The translations under genes were made by a program, and so were the position numbers. Positions 6,930 through 15,030 of a stretch of 64,000 bases of DNA are shown in pieces (position 1 is the first letter of the stretch; every line of letters begins with the position of its first letter). Source of the DNA: Luteipulveratus mongoliensis. GTDB taxonomy: Bacteria; Actinomycetota; Actinomycetes; Actinomycetales; Dermatophilaceae. A model generated the notes under the pieces. The model made no database searches, was not told the DNA's origin, and saw only the letters and a list, made by a program, of their open reading frames with translations. The stretch is from positions 3,100,001 through 3,164,000 of the forward strand of contig NZ_CP011112.1 of assembly GCF_001190945.1 (NCBI RefSeq), written 5' to 3'.

Positions 6930-8398
6930 GAGCGCGTGCAGCGGCTCTTGGCAGACGCCCGTGGGTAGCAGATGTAGACGCGGTCGGCCGCCTTGTCGCT
7001 GAGGTAGCGCCCCACGCACTGGCTCGCCGTCACTCGGCCATGCCCTGCGCAGAACTTCAGGGCGGCGCGACCGGTCGCAAACGGCCCCGGCGCGTAGACG
7101 ACCCAGTAGCCGGACCGGAGCGCGGCGTACTGATCGCTGCGCAGGACACGTGCGCCGGGCACGGTGCGGCGTACGTCGCGCAGCCTGCGGTCGCGCGCTG
7201 CCGTGCCGGCGGAGACCGGCTCAGAGGCGAGCTGAGCGATCCATACGCCTGATGTCTTCGCCGGAGGAGCAGACGACGGCGGAGACGCCGGCGGGGCTAC
7301 CACCGCGCTTGGCGGAGCACTGCTCTCAGTACGCGGGGCACGCGAGCTGCTAGCAGTCGCAACGGAACTCGTCGATCCAGCTCCGTCGGCCCGGTCGTCC
7401 GTGCTCCCAAGATGCAGGCCGGCGTACATGCCGCCCGCCAGGACCAGCGCGCCCGCAAGAGCTCCCGCTACGGCTGCACCTCGCCTGCGCAGAGGCGAGG
7501 ACCTGAGCCGCCGCGGCACGGTCATCGGCACAGGTGGAGTGTGTGCTGCAGGGGGTACGCCGGCGCCCGCCTCAGTGGTCGCCGTCGCGGAGTCGATAGG
7601 CACGCTCAGGAGATGTGCCGCCTCGCTCGCATCGGCTCGCGAGGTCGGCTCCTTGATCAGGAGGGCTTCGAGAGCAGGGCGGAGAGCGACAGCACGTTCG
7701 GGTGGCGGAATGCGTTCTGAGAGAACGGCGCTCATCGTCGCGGCAGTGGTCTTGCGACGCATGGGGCTGTGGCCCTCGACAGCGACGAAGAGGGTCATGC
7801 CCAGCGACCAGAGGTCGGCGGCCGGACCCTCCGGCAGGCCGCTGAGACGCTCAGGTGCCATGAACTCCGGCGAGCCGACCACCTGACCGATCTGAGTGAT
7901 GCTGGTCGTGCCCTCGACGGACGCAATCCCGAAGTCCGCCAGCACAGCTCGGCCATCCGCTCGCAGCAGCACGTTGGCCGGCTTGATGTCTCGGTGCAGA
8001 ATGCCGACCGCGTGAATGGCCTGGAGTCCGGCCACGACCTGACGGCCGATGCGCGCGACCTCCTGCTCGGGGAGCGGGCCGGTACGCAGCCGGTCCTGGA
8101 GGTTCGAACCTTCGACCAGCTCCATCACGAGCCAGGGGTGCGGTCGCTCGTCGACGATGTGGTGGACGGTGACGACGTTGGGGTGGCTCACCCGGGCGAG
8201 CGCTCGAGCCTCGCGCAGCACCCGCTCCCTGGTCTCGTCAGGGTCGGCGCCGTCGACCGGCCGCACCTCCTTGACGGCGACGTCGCGATGGAGGACGAGG
8301 TCTCGGGCGCGCCAGACCGTGCCCATCCCGCCGACACCGAGCTGATCGAGGAGCTCGAACCGTTCCTCGAGCACTCGGCCGACTGATCCCCCGGACAT
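6926..8398 (-). CDS. Membrane Ser/Thr protein kinase with extracellular SPOR-like domain
   Basis: PknB-type kinase of 490 residues. Kinase domain about 13-270: glycine loop LGVGGMGTVW, catalytic lysine K43 in VAVKEV, HRDIKPANVLL with D137, DFG at 155-157 and the APE-like MAPERL near 181. A Pro/Ala-rich juxtamembrane stretch leads to one helix (about 308-328), then a Ser/Pro-rich external linker and a C-terminal domain (about 390-490) starting WIAQLAS and containing GYWVVYAPGPF, which resembles the SPOR fold that binds denuded peptidoglycan glycan; four cysteines follow (FCAGHG, QCVGRY, YICYP, SRCTRS) and may form disulfides. Likely a cell-wall-sensing kinase. The start is placed at the ATG 7 bases after TAGAGT; upstream extension would overlap trmH. 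Confidence 0.88.
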   Translation of the reverse strand: MSGGSVGRVLEERFELLDQLGVGGMGTVWRARDLVLHRDVAVKEVRPVDGADPDETRERVLREARALARVSHPNVVTVHHIVDERPHPWLVMELVEGSNLQDRLRTGPLPEQEVARIGRQVVAGLQAIHAVGILHRDIKPANVLLRADGRAVLADFGIASVEGTTSITQIGQVVGSPEFMAPERLSGLPEGPAADLWSLGMTLFVAVEGHSPMRRKTTAATMSAVLSERIPPPERAVALRPALEALLIKEPTSRADASEAAHLLSVPIDSATATTEAGAGVPPAAHTPPVPMTVPRRLRSSPLRRRGAAVAGALAGALVLAGGMYAGLHLGSTDDRADGAGSTSSVATASSSRAPRTESSAPPSAVVAPPASPPSSAPPAKTSGVWIAQLASEPVSAGTAARDRRLRDVRRTVPGARVLRSDQYAALRSGYWVVYAPGPFATGRAALKFCAGHGRVTASQCVGRYLSDKAADRVYICYPRASAKSRCTRS

Positions 8399-8405
8399 GT
8401 GCCTC

Positions 8406-8434
8406 ACTCTAGGGAGCAGGGGCGTCTCTAGGCT
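8406..8434. promoter_or_regulatory. Back-to-back leaderless promoters (kinase and TrmH genes)
   Basis: On the minus strand TAGAGT (8406-8411) lies 7 bases before the kinase ATG; on the plus strand TAGGCT (8429-8434) lies 6 bases before the trmH-family GTG. Neither gene has a ribosome site. The two -10 elements are only 17 bases apart, so the -35 regions must overlap the opposite promoter. Confidence 0.55.
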
Positions 8435-8440
8435 GGACCG

Positions 8441-9268
8441 GTGCCAGTCCGCATCGACGATCCGTCCGACGAGCGAGTACGCGACTACTTCGCGCTGACC
8501 GATGTCGCCCTCCGTCGGGTGCTGGAACCCTGCGAGGGCCTCTATCTCGCCGAGAGCGAGAAGGTCATCCGGCGTGCGATCGGCGCCGGCCACCGACCGC
8601 GCTCGTTCCTGATGGGGGAGCGCTGGCTGGACGATCTGTCCGATCTCGTCGAGCAGGCTGAGGCCGACGACGTACCCGTCTTCGTGGCGGAGCCCGAGGT
8701 CATCGAGGAGATGACCGGATTTCACCTCCATCGCGGAGCCCTTGCTGCGATGCACCGCCCCGTCATGGCAGAGCCGTGCGACCTGCTGGCCGGAGCCCAC
8801 CGGGTCGTCATCCTGGAGGACCTCGTCGACCACACCAACGTCGGAGCCGTCTTCCGCTCCGCGGCTGCCCTCGAGGTAGACGCCGTTCTCGTCACACCCC
8901 GGTGCGCGGACCCGCTCTATCGTCGTTCGGTGCGGGTGTCGATGGGCACGGTGCTGCAGGTGCCGTGGACCCGGATCGACCCGTGGCCGCAGGGCATCGA
9001 GCAGCTCCGTGACGATGGTTGGGTCGTCGCTGCTCTAGCACTCGACGATCGCTCAATCTCGTTGGCAGAGCTAGAGACTCAGCCACCAGACCGTCTCGCT
9101 CTGGTGCTCGGTGCGGAGGGCGATGGCCTGCGCCCGCGCACGGTCGCGGCCTGTGACCTCGTGGTCCGGATTCCCATGGCCGGCGGGGTCGACTCCCTCA
9201 ACGTCGCCGCAGCCAGTGCGGTGGCGATGTGGGCCACTCGTCCGAAGGCCCGAGACCACCAGGTGTGA
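8441..9268 (+). CDS. TrmH/SpoU-family RNA 2'-O-methyltransferase
   Basis: SPOUT-class methyltransferase of 275 residues. An N-terminal substrate-binding domain (about 1-110; YLAESEKVIRRAI) precedes the SpoU domain: motif 1 DHTNVGAVFRSAAALEVDAV near 127, motif 2 LVLGAEGDGLRP near 218 and motif 3 VRIPMAGGVDSLNVAAASAV near 240, which forms the trefoil knot that holds S-adenosylmethionine. It should methylate the 2'-OH of a ribose in tRNA or rRNA; the target cannot be assigned, and thiostrepton-resistance or rRNA G2251-type enzymes are alternatives. GTG start from a leaderless promoter. Confidence 0.87.
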   Translation: MPVRIDDPSDERVRDYFALTDVALRRVLEPCEGLYLAESEKVIRRAIGAGHRPRSFLMGERWLDDLSDLVEQAEADDVPVFVAEPEVIEEMTGFHLHRGALAAMHRPVMAEPCDLLAGAHRVVILEDLVDHTNVGAVFRSAAALEVDAVLVTPRCADPLYRRSVRVSMGTVLQVPWTRIDPWPQGIEQLRDDGWVVAALALDDRSISLAELETQPPDRLALVLGAEGDGLRPRTVAACDLVVRIPMAGGVDSLNVAAASAVAMWATRPKARDHQV

Positions 9269-9299
9269 CCTGACTCACGTGGATTTCGCGGTCCTCCAC

Positions 9300-9347
9300 T
9301 TGACCGATGACCCCCTCGGTGCGATTAAGTAGGCAAGCCTTACCTAA
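9300..9347 (+). promoter_or_regulatory. Iron-regulated promoter with DtxR/IdeR/DmdR-type iron box
   Basis: The 19-mer GTAGGCAAGCCTTACCTAA at 9329-9347 agrees with the actinobacterial iron-box consensus TTAGGTTAGGCTAACCTAA at 14 of 19 positions. It overlaps a plausible -10 (TTAAGT, 9325-9330) lying 19 bases after TTGACC (9300-9305). Fe(II)-loaded repressor would block transcription; iron starvation would release the des operon. Confidence 0.8.
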
Positions 9348-9366
9348 CCAGCGAGGAAGGATCGCG

Positions 9367-10809
9367 GTGCCTACCCGACCCCTGCGTCACCTGTTCCATC
9401 CGGCCAACGCCGACGACTACGCGGACATCCTGCACCGCGGTATCGATCATCTCGGAGATCACCTGCGCGAGGTCACCGGCCCCGCCCGTGGCGCCAGCCC
9501 CGAGCAGGCGGCCAAGCTGATCGATGACATCGATCTCGACGAGCCGGCGGGTGAGGTCGAGGACGTGCTGAGCGAGTTGTCGCGCGTGTATCTCGACGAC
9601 ACCGTGTGGTTCCACGAGCCGATGTACGCCGCCCACCTCAACTGTCCCGTCGTCATCCCGGCCCTCCTCGGTGAGCTGTTCGTCTCGTCGGTGAACTCCT
9701 CTCTCGACACCTTCGATCAGAGCGTCGGCGCCACCTACATCGAGCGCCACCTCATCGACTGGACGGCAGGACGAATCGGTTTCGGGGCGGGCTCGGACGG
9801 GGTCTTCACCAGTGGTGGGAGTCAGTCCAACCTGCAGGCCCTGCTGCTGGCCCGCGGCCGCCGACGTGGCGTACCCGCGGACCGTCTGCGCGTCCTGACC
9901 TCGCAGGACAGCCACTTCTCCGTGCAGAAGTCGGCGCGGCTGATGGGACTGTCGGACGACGCCGTGGTGACCGTGCCGACGGACGCGGCCCGACGGATGG
10001 ACGTCGCCGCCCTGAAGCGGGCTCTCGAGACGTGCGACGCAGACGGACTGACCGTCATGGCCGTCGTCGCCACGGCCGGCACGACGGACTTCGGAGCGAT
10101 CGACCCGATGCGCGCGATCGCCCAGGCCGCGGGGGCGTACGGCGCCTGGATGCATGTCGACGCGGCGTACGGCGGTGGCCTGCTCACCTCGCCGAGACGA
10201 CGTCACCTGCTCGACGGCATCGAGCTGGCGGACTCGGTCACGATCGACTATCACAAGACGTTCTTCCAGCCGGTGTCCTCGAGCGCCATCGTCGTGCGCG
10301 ATGGCAGCACGCTGCAGGAGGTGACGCACCACGCTGACTACCTCAACCCACGGTCCGCACAGCAGCCAAACCAGGTCGACAAGAGCCTGCAGACCACCCG
10401 CCGGTTCGATGCCCTCAAGCTGTGGATCACGTTGCGGCTCATGGGTGCTGACCAGATCGGTGACTACTTCGACACGGTCATCGACCTCGCGCAGGACGTC
10501 GCCGAGGTCGTCCGTGCCGATCGGGGCTTCGAGCTCGCGGCGGATCCGTCGCTCAGCACCGTGGTGTTCCGCTACCGCCCGCTCGGGATGAGTGAGAGCG
10601 ACGCCGACGACCTCAACCCGCGGCTGCGGCAAGAGCTGTACGCCGGCGGTCGCGCGATGGTGGCCGGCACCAAGGTGGATGGCCGGTCCTGGCTCAAGCT
10701 GACGCTGCTCAACCCGATGGCGACGACCGAGCACATGGTCGAGATCCTCGACACGCTCCGGACCCTCGCGCGCGAGATCGATGCGCCGGCTCTCCTGGAG
10801 GTCAGCTGA
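9367..10809 (+). CDS. desA: Desferrioxamine pathway lysine decarboxylase
   Basis: PLP-dependent group II decarboxylase of 480 residues that makes cadaverine from lysine, the first step of desferrioxamine synthesis. The pyridoxal lysine is K297 in TIDYHKTFFQP; D265 in MHVDAAYGG should hold the pyridine nitrogen. The GTG at 9367 is preferred over an upstream ATG because GAGGAAGG lies 6 bases before it and the upstream ATG would lie before the iron box. First gene of a four-gene operon with overlapping stops and starts. Related diaminobutyrate or tyrosine decarboxylases are the alternatives, but the desBCD neighbours settle the role. Confidence 0.92.
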   Translation: MPTRPLRHLFHPANADDYADILHRGIDHLGDHLREVTGPARGASPEQAAKLIDDIDLDEPAGEVEDVLSELSRVYLDDTVWFHEPMYAAHLNCPVVIPALLGELFVSSVNSSLDTFDQSVGATYIERHLIDWTAGRIGFGAGSDGVFTSGGSQSNLQALLLARGRRRGVPADRLRVLTSQDSHFSVQKSARLMGLSDDAVVTVPTDAARRMDVAALKRALETCDADGLTVMAVVATAGTTDFGAIDPMRAIAQAAGAYGAWMHVDAAYGGGLLTSPRRRHLLDGIELADSVTIDYHKTFFQPVSSSAIVVRDGSTLQEVTHHADYLNPRSAQQPNQVDKSLQTTRRFDALKLWITLRLMGADQIGDYFDTVIDLAQDVAEVVRADRGFELAADPSLSTVVFRYRPLGMSESDADDLNPRLRQELYAGGRAMVAGTKVDGRSWLKLTLLNPMATTEHMVEILDTLRTLAREIDAPALLEVS

Positions 10810-12098
10810 TGCACGAGTACGACTTCATCGGTGTCGGCCTGGGGCCGTTCAACCTTGGCCTCGCCGCGCTGACCGAGCCGCTCGACGAGCTGGACGGCCT
10901 GTTCCTCGAGGCTCGCGACCGGTTCGACTGGCACCCGGGGATGATGCTGCCGGACGCCACTCTCCAGGTGCCGTTCCTGGCCGACCTGGTCACCATGGCC
11001 GACCCGACCTCGCCGTTCTCCTTCCTGGCGTTCCTGAAGGACACCGGGCGGCTCTACTCCTTCTACATCCGCGAGAGCTTCTACCCGCTCCGTGCGGAGT
11101 ACAACCAGTACTGCCAGTGGGTCAGCGACCGCCTGACATCGGTGCGCTTCGGCGAGGCCGTCGAGCGGGTCGAGCACGACGGCTCGGCGTACGTCGTCCG
11201 CACCAACCAGGGCGAGTCGTACCGCACGAAGCGGCTGGTGCTCGGCACGGGCACCCAGCCGAAGGTGCCGGACGCCTGCGCCGGCCTGGGCGGTCCCGCC
11301 ATCCACACGTCCGACTACCTGACCCGCAAGGCCGACCTTCAGGACACCGGGTCGATCACGGTGGTGGGCAGCGGTCAGAGTGCCGCCGAGGTGTACGCCG
11401 ACCTGCTGGCCGACATCGAGTCGCACGGCTACACGCTCAGCTGGGTGACGCGGTCACCGCGGTTCTTCCCGATGGAGTACACCAAGCTGACGTTGGAGAT
11501 GACGTCGCCGGAGTACACCGCCTACTTCCAGGCACTGCCTGGTGAGAAGCGGGATGAGCTGCTCCGCGAGCAGCGCGGCCTCTACAAGGGGATCAGCTCG
11601 GACACGATCAACGACATCTTCGACACGCTCTACGCCAAGCAGGTGCACGGCGGTGTGGACACCAATCTGCTCACCTGTGCGGCCCTCACCGGCGCCGAGT
11701 GGGACGGCACGGCGTACACCCTCGACCTGCACCACACCGAGCAGCACGAGGACCTGCGCCTGAGGACTGAATCTCTTGTGCTGGCAACCGGATACGCGTC
11801 CAGCGTGCCTGCCTTCCTGGACCCGGTGCGCGACCGGATCCGCTGGGACGAGCGGGGAAGGTACGACGCGTCCTCGACCTACGCGGTCGACCGGGCAGGC
11901 GAGGAGATCTTCGTCCAGAACGGCGAGGAGCACACGCACGGCTTCGTGGCGCCCGACCTCGGGATGGGCGCCTATCGCAGCTCGGTGATCATCGCGGCGA
12001 TGGTCGGCCGAGAGGTCTACCCAATCGAGAAGCGGATCGCGTTCCAGCAGTTCGGCGTGCCCGACCACCTCCGCCTGATGGCAGGTGCGGCCCGATGA
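10809..12098 (+). CDS. desB: Cadaverine/lysine N-hydroxylase of siderophore synthesis
   Basis: Flavin-dependent N-monooxygenase of 429 residues (IucD/SidA/PvdA family) that hydroxylates a terminal amine of cadaverine using FAD, NADPH and O2. Visible features are the FAD site DFIGVGLGPFNLGLAAL at residues 4-20 and DWHPGMMLPDATLQVPFLAD, the NADPH-binding VVGSGQSAAEVYADL near 180, and the C-terminal LVLATGY typical of the family. Its ATG overlaps the desA stop (TGATG). The product feeds desC. Confidence 0.93.
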   Translation: MHEYDFIGVGLGPFNLGLAALTEPLDELDGLFLEARDRFDWHPGMMLPDATLQVPFLADLVTMADPTSPFSFLAFLKDTGRLYSFYIRESFYPLRAEYNQYCQWVSDRLTSVRFGEAVERVEHDGSAYVVRTNQGESYRTKRLVLGTGTQPKVPDACAGLGGPAIHTSDYLTRKADLQDTGSITVVGSGQSAAEVYADLLADIESHGYTLSWVTRSPRFFPMEYTKLTLEMTSPEYTAYFQALPGEKRDELLREQRGLYKGISSDTINDIFDTLYAKQVHGGVDTNLLTCAALTGAEWDGTAYTLDLHHTEQHEDLRLRTESLVLATGYASSVPAFLDPVRDRIRWDERGRYDASSTYAVDRAGEEIFVQNGEEHTHGFVAPDLGMGAYRSSVIIAAMVGREVYPIEKRIAFQQFGVPDHLRLMAGAAR

Positions 12099-12649
12099 GC
12101 ACGCTGATGACGAGCAGCATCACCCTCGCACCATTCGACGGGGATCGCGACAGTGAGGTCCTGCACCAGTGGGTCACGCATCCTCGCTCGGTCTATTGGG
12201 GCATGCAGCACTCCTCGGTCAGTGATGTCGAGACGGCCTATCGCGGACTCGCACTGGACCCGTACCACCACGCGTTCGTCGGATTCGTGGACGCCCAGGC
12301 GCAGTTCCTCATGGAGGTCTACGACCCGCGACACCGCGAGCTGGCCGACGTGCCCGAGATCGAGCACGGCGACGTCGGGATGCACCTCTTGGTCGCACCT
12401 GCCGAACAACCCGTCCATGGCTTCACCAGGTCGGTCATGAGGGCCGTCCTGCAGTACTGCTTCCAACCTGAGGAGGTCCGACGCGTGGTCGTCGAGCCAG
12501 ACGTACGCAACACCAAGATCGCTGCACTGAACGCGGCGGCAGGATTCCGCGTGGTGCGTGAGGTCCCGTTGCACGACAAGGTCGCTGCGCTGTCGTTCTG
12601 CACCCGCGCCCAGTTCGAGGCTTCGGAGCTCGGCGGTGACCTCGCGTGA
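12095..12649 (+). CDS. desC: Acyl-CoA-dependent acyltransferase of desferrioxamine synthesis
   Basis: GNAT-fold acyltransferase of 184 residues, related to IucB/RhbD/AlcB, that puts a succinyl or acetyl group on N-hydroxycadaverine to form the hydroxamate. Visible are LHQWVTHPRSVYWGMQ near residue 25, the conserved GDVGMHLLV strand near 92, and VVVEPDVRNTKIAALN near 130, a CoA-binding and substrate loop motif of this family. ATGA overlap with desB and GTGA overlap with desD. Whether it prefers succinyl-CoA (desferrioxamine E) or acetyl-CoA (B) cannot be read from sequence. Confidence 0.9.
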   Translation: MSTLMTSSITLAPFDGDRDSEVLHQWVTHPRSVYWGMQHSSVSDVETAYRGLALDPYHHAFVGFVDAQAQFLMEVYDPRHRELADVPEIEHGDVGMHLLVAPAEQPVHGFTRSVMRAVLQYCFQPEEVRRVVVEPDVRNTKIAALNAAAGFRVVREVPLHDKVAALSFCTRAQFEASELGGDLA

Positions 12650-14448
12650 CGGCGACGATCCTGACCACGGCCGATCCCCGTCAGTACGCGACTCATCTCA
12701 CTCCGACGTCGATGGATCGCGCCCAAAGAGCGTTGGTAGCCAAGGCGATTGGCGAGTTCACCCACGAACGCCTACTGGCGCCTCAGTCGGACCAGGACGG
12801 CTACCGGCTGGTGACGGGCGAGGGGCGGAGCACGTACTGGTTCCGCGCCCGGGTGCACGAGCTGGATCACTGGGTGGTCGAGCCCGAGTCGCTCGAGCGA
12901 GAGGTGGACGGCGTTCCGACGCGGCTCGATGCGCAGGACCTCATTGCGGAGCTCGCACCGGCACTCGGCATCCCGTCCTCGTTGCTGCCGACCTACCTCG
13001 AGGAGATTGCCAGCACGCTGTCCTCCTCCGCGTGGAAGCTGCAACGACCACAGGTCTCGTCAAGCGACCTGGTCGACGCGAGCTATCAAGAGATCGAGTC
13101 GGCGATGTCCGAGGGCCACCCGGCATTTGTCGCGAACAACGGCCGAATCGGTTACGGCGCAGACGATTACGCGGCGTACGCACCCGAGACCGGCAGCGCA
13201 CTGAGGCTCGTGTGGCTGGCCGCCCGTCGCGAGATGTCCCACCTGTCCTGCGGCACGGGTCTGACCGAGCCGGATCTCTATCGCAGCGAGCTGGGGCAAG
13301 AGACCGTTGGTCGGTTCGACACCCGGCTGACCGAGCTCGGACTGGACCCGGCGGACTACCTCTATCTGCCAGTTCACCCCTGGCAGTGGGTCAACAAGCT
13401 CTCGATCACCTTCGCGCCGGACCTCGGCCGGCAGGACCTGGTGTGTCTTGGCGAGGGCGAGGACGACTACCAGGCGCAGCAGTCGATCCGGACGTTCTTC
13501 AACGCTTCTCGGTCGGAGCGCCACTACGTCAAGACCGCGCTGTCCATCCAGAACATGGGCTTCATGCGCGGTCTCTCACCGCGCTACATGGAGGCGACGC
13601 CGGCCATCAACGACTGGGTCGCCGACCTCGTCGCCAAGGATCCGACGCTGCAGGACTGTCGTTTCGGGGTGCTGCGCGAACGCGCGTCGATCGGTTACAC
13701 CGGTGACGCGTTCCACCGGCTCGCGGATGTCTCGCCCTACCAGAAGATGATCGCGGCACTGTGGCGTGAGAGCCCGATGCCGGGCCTCGACGACAACGAG
13801 CGTCTCGCGACGATGGCGTCGCTCCTGCACCGTGACACCACGGGAACTGCGTTGGTATCAAAGATGATCGAGGCTTCACCGGTCGAGCCGGTCGAGTGGG
13901 TGCGGACCTACCTCCGCGCCCACCTGCGGCCACTGGTGCACTGCCTCTACCGTTATGAGCTGGCGTTCATGCCCCACGGTGAGAACCTCATCATGGTGCT
14001 GCGCGACAACGTCCCGGTGCGGATGCTGATGAAGGACATCGGCGAGGAGGTCGCCGTGATGGGCGACCTCGAGCTCCCGGCGGAGGTGGAGCGCATCAAG
14101 GCGGATGTCCCGCAGGCCGTACGCGCATTGGCGATCCACACCGACGTGTTCGACGGGTTCTTCCGCTACCTCGCGGCCATCCTCGACGACGACGGCGTGC
14201 TTCCGGCGTCGGAGTTCTGGGCCGAGGTGGCGCGCTGCATCGAGGAGCACCGCATCGATCACCCGGAGCTCGCGGAGGTCGCCGCGCGGTACGACCTGTT
14301 CCGCCCGACGTTCAAGCACAGCTGCCTCAACCGGCTCCAGCTGCGCAACACCCTGCAGATGGTCGACCTGGCGGACCAGGCCGAGTCGCTGATGTTCGCC
14401 GGCGAGCTCACCAACCCGATCGGGCGTCCGTCCACGGACCAGATCTGA
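12646..14448 (+). CDS. desD: NIS synthetase joining N-hydroxy-N-acyl-cadaverine units
   Basis: IucA/IucC-family ATP-dependent siderophore synthetase of 600 residues, the size expected for DesD, which oligomerises and macrocyclises hydroxysuccinyl-cadaverine into desferrioxamine. Visible family features: EGHPAFVANNGRIGYG near 157 (the His-Pro and Asn-Gly-Arg nucleotide-binding segment), LPVHPWQW near 242, TFFNASRSERHYVKTALSIQ near 285 (ATP phosphate contacts) and the C-terminal ferric reductase-like RPTFKHSCLNRLQLRN segment. GTG start overlapping the desC stop. Last gene of the operon; no transporter or ferri-siderophore binding protein follows in the window. Confidence 0.93.
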   Translation: MTATILTTADPRQYATHLTPTSMDRAQRALVAKAIGEFTHERLLAPQSDQDGYRLVTGEGRSTYWFRARVHELDHWVVEPESLEREVDGVPTRLDAQDLIAELAPALGIPSSLLPTYLEEIASTLSSSAWKLQRPQVSSSDLVDASYQEIESAMSEGHPAFVANNGRIGYGADDYAAYAPETGSALRLVWLAARREMSHLSCGTGLTEPDLYRSELGQETVGRFDTRLTELGLDPADYLYLPVHPWQWVNKLSITFAPDLGRQDLVCLGEGEDDYQAQQSIRTFFNASRSERHYVKTALSIQNMGFMRGLSPRYMEATPAINDWVADLVAKDPTLQDCRFGVLRERASIGYTGDAFHRLADVSPYQKMIAALWRESPMPGLDDNERLATMASLLHRDTTGTALVSKMIEASPVEPVEWVRTYLRAHLRPLVHCLYRYELAFMPHGENLIMVLRDNVPVRMLMKDIGEEVAVMGDLELPAEVERIKADVPQAVRALAIHTDVFDGFFRYLAAILDDDGVLPASEFWAEVARCIEEHRIDHPELAEVAARYDLFRPTFKHSCLNRLQLRNTLQMVDLADQAESLMFAGELTNPIGRPSTDQI

Positions 14449-14453
14449 CCCGT

Positions 14454-14488
14454 ACGCCGTCCGCTCACCTCGGGGGAGCGGACGGCGT
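14454..14488 (+). terminator. Strong terminator after desD
   Basis: ACGCCGTCCGCTC and GAGCGGACGGCGT form a perfect 13-bp stem with a 9-base loop, 6 bases after the desD stop. Placed between convergent genes, so it may act on both strands. Confidence 0.8.
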
Positions 14489-14493
14489 GCAGC

Positions 14494-15030
14494 TCAGCTG
14501 CCCGGGACCGCGAAAGTTGCGGTGATGACGCCGCGCCCCAGGAGCTGGCCGCCGACGTTGAAGAGCGCCACGGCCGGGCTGACGTCCTCGTTGATGGGCA
14601 GCGGGTCGCCGCCTATGGCCTGCACCGCGAACATGTAGCGGTGCGGCCGGTCTCCGGCGGGTGGCGCCGCGCCGTCGTACTGCTTGTTGCCGAAGTCGTT
14701 GCGCACGTGGAACGCGCCCTCCGGCAGGTCCGCACCTGCAGCCAACGACGTGACGTCCGCAGGGATGCCGACTGCGATCCAGTGCCAGAAACCGGACGGC
14801 GTGGGCGCATCCGGGTCGAAGCAGGTCACGGCAAAGGACGTGGTGCCGTCCGGTGCGCCGGACCAGGAGAGCTGGGGTGAGGTGTTGCCACCGGTCATGC
14901 CCCAGTCGTTGAAGACCTGCGTGTCCGGCAGCGTGTCGCCGTCCGTGAAGGACTCGCTGGTCACCGTTAGGGACGGGACCTCGGGCAAGAGGGAGTAGGG
15001 ATCAGGGTGCTCAGGTCGCTCGAGCTTCAT
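14494..15030 (-). CDS. PEBP / YbhB-YbcL family (Raf-kinase-inhibitor-like) protein
   Basis: Cytosolic phosphatidylethanolamine-binding-protein fold of 178 residues. Diagnostic elements are CFDPDAPTPSGFWHWIA near residue 88 (the DPDAP and GxxHW ligand-pocket motifs), GAAPPAGDRPHRYMF near 130 (PPxGxxHRY) and an N-terminal LTVTSESFTDGDTLP. Bacterial members have no settled role; ligand binding or enzyme inhibition is proposed. Start at 15030 is an ATG overlapping the upstream gene's stop (ATGA). A TAGTGT -10 element 7 bases upstream suggests it can also be transcribed as a leaderless message. Confidence 0.88.
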   Translation of the reverse strand: MKLERPEHPDPYSLLPEVPSLTVTSESFTDGDTLPDTQVFNDWGMTGGNTSPQLSWSGAPDGTTSFAVTCFDPDAPTPSGFWHWIAVGIPADVTSLAAGADLPEGAFHVRNDFGNKQYDGAAPPAGDRPHRYMFAVQAIGGDPLPINEDVSPAVALFNVGGQLLGRGVITATFAVPGS

